This document shows, one piece after another, positions 6,459 through 8,210 of a stretch of DNA of 8,210 nt. The notes beneath the pieces are model-generated. The model saw nothing but the letters and a program-made list of their open reading frames with translations. It had not been told where the DNA came from and did no database searches. The DNA is taken from assembly GCA_945947715.1 (NCBI GenBank), contig CAMEYZ010000090.1, forward strand, positions 1-8,210. Direction: 5' to 3'. Every line of letters starts with the position of its first letter. The first letter of the stretch is position 1. The DNA is from an uncultured Clostridia bacterium (GTDB lineage: Bacteria > Bacillota > Clostridia > Oscillospirales > Ruminococcaceae). The translations under genes were made by a program, and so were the position numbers.

Positions 6459-8087
6459 TCAGCTGCATATGTATTCCAGAGCCTTGTCTGTGCTCCAGAA
6501 GAACTTGTCCGAGCCCACATCGTCGGAAAGTCCGCAGCGGTTTATCATCTCCATAACGGGCGGCTGGATAGCCGTGAAGTACACCATTACGTTGTTTTCG
6601 GAGAGGGCGTTCACAAGCTCCTGCATTGCCTGCACTCCGCTGGCGTCTGCGAATGGAACGCCTCTCATGGAGAAGATGATTATCTCCTTGTCGGACAGCT
6701 CGGCGAGAGCTTCCTCAAGACGGTTCGAGGTGCCGAAGTAGAGGGGACCTGTTACGTAAACTACAACAGCTTTTCTGTCCTTAAAGCCCTGCAGATGTTC
6801 GGGAAGACGGTCAGGGTTGATATCCGATGTATTTATCTGCATGTCGGACACCTTGATAACAAACATTACAACGGAGAAAAGTACGCCGATAAGTATCGCA
6901 ATAGTAAGGTCGAATACGACAGTCGCAGCCATTGTCAGCAGGAACTGTGCCATCTGAGTCTTTATTTTTCGGGTGAAAATACCCTTGATAACGGTGCGGT
7001 CGTTCATTCTCCATGCGGTCATCATAAGCACGCCTGCCAGTGCCGAAAGCGGTATCCTTGAAATTACGGGTGCAAGCAGGAACATTGAAAGCAGCAGCAC
7101 TATTGCATGGAAAACGCTTGTAAGACGGGTCTTTCCGCCTGATTTGATAGCTACTGCAGTTCTTGCAATAGCTGCCGTGGCGGGAACTCCGCCGAAGAAG
7201 GGAATTACGATGTTTCCGATTCCCTGAGCGATAAGCTCCTGATTTGCGTCCAGCTTTTCGCCCTTCATTCGTCCAGCGGAGGCTCCGCAGAGCAGGCTCT
7301 CGATAAGTCCAAGGGCTGCAATGGATATAGCTGGAACGACTAAGGCTTCGATATCCTTCAGTGTGACAGCCGATAGCTGAAGTCTGTCGGGAAGGAAGAC
7401 TGTCTGAGGAATCTCTCCGACAGTGCTAACATTAAAGTCAAAGATGAACTCGCATGCGGTGGCAATGACGATAGCAGCCAGCGACGAAGGGAAATACTGA
7501 TTGATCTTTTTGGGATAGACTGCCATGAAAACTATCACAGCGACGCCTATCAGAAAGGCTGTGATGTCGAAATGCTGTTCGGTGGTGAAGTAGCTTATCG
7601 TTTTGGAGATAGTGTTATCTCCGCTGCAGGTGAGGCCGGTCAGATTGTTTATCTGACCGAATGCAATGATTATGGATATTCCCGAGGTAAAGCCTGTGAT
7701 AACGGGAAGCGGCAGATAGGATACTATCTTTCCGAGCTTTAAAAGTCCGCAGACAAGAAGTATTACGCCCGACATCACACAGGCAAGAAATACGCCCTGG
7801 AGCTGATATTTTGCCACCAGCGACAGCAGAATTGCAGTCATTGCTCCGGTAGGACCGGATATCTGATAGGAGCCTCCCGAAAGCAGTCCTGTGACGATGC
7901 CTGCGATAACAGCAGTGATAAGTCCCGCAGCTGCAGAGGCTCCCGAAGAAACTCCGAATGCAAGCGCCAGTGGAAGAGCTACCGCAGCAACGGTTATTCC
8001 TGCCATAATGTCTTTTGTAAGGTCCTTTGGAGTATAGCCAGAAAACTCGGTTTTCAGGCGTTCTCCGTAATTTTTGAAGATATTCAA
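6459..8087 (-). CDS. SulP-family inorganic anion transporter with C-terminal STAS domain (BicA-like branch)
   Basis: This is a SulP/SLC26 secondary transporter for an inorganic anion (sulfate, bicarbonate or similar) in the cytoplasmic membrane. At 542 aa it has the usual bacterial length. The membrane domain (about 25-415) has many hydrophobic segments, consistent with the family's 14-span fold. It shows LPLALAFGVSSG (38-49), QISGPTGAMTAIL (75-87, substrate-site loop region), TGFTSGISIIIAFGQ (131-145) and the long conserved block GLIESLLCGASAGRMKG (260-276), NQELIAQGIGNIV (282-294) and PFFGGVPATAAIART (296-310). The STAS domain (about 438-542) has VTGPLYFGT (445-453) and FADASG (479-484), the anti-sigma-antagonist-like loop with Asp481 and Ser483. 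The block at 260-310 resembles BicA-like bacterial members. Glu263 lies where, from memory, Na+-coupled BicA has Asp and H+-coupled homologues have Glu; coupling ion and substrate remain open. The start is TTG (8085-8087) with AAGGGG upstream; the next in-frame ATG (Met28) would delete the conserved N-terminus. Confidence 0.95.
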   Translation of the reverse strand: MNIFKNYGERLKTEFSGYTPKDLTKDIMAGITVAAVALPLALAFGVSSGASAAAGLITAVIAGIVTGLLSGGSYQISGPTGAMTAILLSLVAKYQLQGVFLACVMSGVILLVCGLLKLGKIVSYLPLPVITGFTSGISIIIAFGQINNLTGLTCSGDNTISKTISYFTTEQHFDITAFLIGVAVIVFMAVYPKKINQYFPSSLAAIVIATACEFIFDFNVSTVGEIPQTVFLPDRLQLSAVTLKDIEALVVPAISIAALGLIESLLCGASAGRMKGEKLDANQELIAQGIGNIVIPFFGGVPATAAIARTAVAIKSGGKTRLTSVFHAIVLLLSMFLLAPVISRIPLSALAGVLMMTAWRMNDRTVIKGIFTRKIKTQMAQFLLTMAATVVFDLTIAILIGVLFSVVMFVIKVSDMQINTSDINPDRLPEHLQGFKDRKAVVVYVTGPLYFGTSNRLEEALAELSDKEIIIFSMRGVPFADASGVQAMQELVNALSENNVMVYFTAIQPPVMEMINRCGLSDDVGSDKFFWSTDKALEYICS

Positions 8088-8096
8088 GATGAATTA

Positions 8097-8102
8097 CCCC
8101 TT
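8097..8102 (-). promoter_or_regulatory. Shine-Dalgarno site that fixes the TTG start of the SulP gene
   Basis: Read on the minus strand, AAGGGG (8102-8097) is followed by nine bases (TAATTCATC) and then TTG at 8087. The spacing is normal. No ATG or GTG in the same frame has a comparable site, which is why the TTG start was chosen. Confidence 0.75.
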
Positions 8103-8145
8103 TTTTCACAAAATTTGAGATTTTTCGTGTAACACAACATTAATA

Positions 8146-8174
8146 ATTATACTCCCGTCTGCGTTTTTTTTCAA
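8146..8174 (-). promoter_or_regulatory. Sigma-70/SigA-type promoter for the SulP transporter gene
   Basis: On the minus strand there is TTGAAA (8174-8169), a 17-base spacer and a perfect TATAAT (8151-8146). The -35 box runs into an eight-base A-tract. Transcription should begin near 8139, giving a leader of about 50 bases before the TTG start. No clear regulator site or riboswitch fold was seen in the leader. This promoter suggests that the transporter is transcribed on its own. Confidence 0.85.
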
Positions 8175-8210
8175 GTAGAATATATTTCACTGTTTTGTTG
8201 TCGAATTGTG

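Noticed and set aside
6412..6741. A 109-codon plus-strand open frame starting within the terminator
   Set aside because: It overlaps the SulP coding sequence in antisense and its start lies in the terminator stem with no ribosome site.
8127..8135. Short palindrome GTGTAACAC near the predicted SulP transcription start, a possible operator
   Set aside because: The arms are only four bases and do not extend; the match to Rex- or CRP-like sites is too weak to call.

Overview
The window looks like a chromosomal piece of an anaerobic Firmicute, most plausibly a clostridial relative of Ruminococcus (Oscillospiraceae). This is inferred from moderate GC, purine-rich Shine-Dalgarno sites before every complete gene, tight co-directional packing, and the clostridial character of the topoisomerase subunits. 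No database search was possible.

Layout. Positions 1-6408 hold four plus-strand genes separated by 14-20 bases each, which reads as one operon. They are: the 3' part of a beta-propeller-like protein of unknown function (open at the left edge); a GyrB/ParE-type ATPase and Toprim subunit of a type IIA topoisomerase; an integral membrane protein of unknown function (DUF6688-like from memory); and the GyrA/ParC-type DNA cleavage subunit. A perfect 11-bp hairpin with T-tracts on both sides (6414-6440) follows and probably terminates transcription from both directions. On the minus strand, converging on that terminator, is a SulP-family anion transporter with a C-terminal STAS domain (8087-6459). 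It starts at TTG and has its own strong sigma-70-type promoter (8146-8174) near the right edge. There is no gene-free stretch longer than about 125 bases, and I saw no RNA gene, mobile element or CRISPR array.

How the genes work together. The two topoisomerase subunits should form an A2B2 enzyme that passes one DNA duplex through another using ATP. All core catalytic residues I could check are present in both. The A subunit lacks a recognisable GyrA box, so a topoisomerase IV-like decatenation/relaxation role is more likely than negative supercoiling. The pair is nevertheless divergent: the quinolone-contact serine is replaced by glutamate, a conserved DNA-gate histidine is replaced by asparagine, and the loop before the catalytic tyrosine is two residues longer. 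The most interesting feature is the organisation: a multi-pass membrane protein lies between the two subunit genes and a propeller-like protein lies immediately upstream. This raises the untested possibility of a membrane-linked accessory to this topoisomerase. The SulP transporter appears to be an independent unit.
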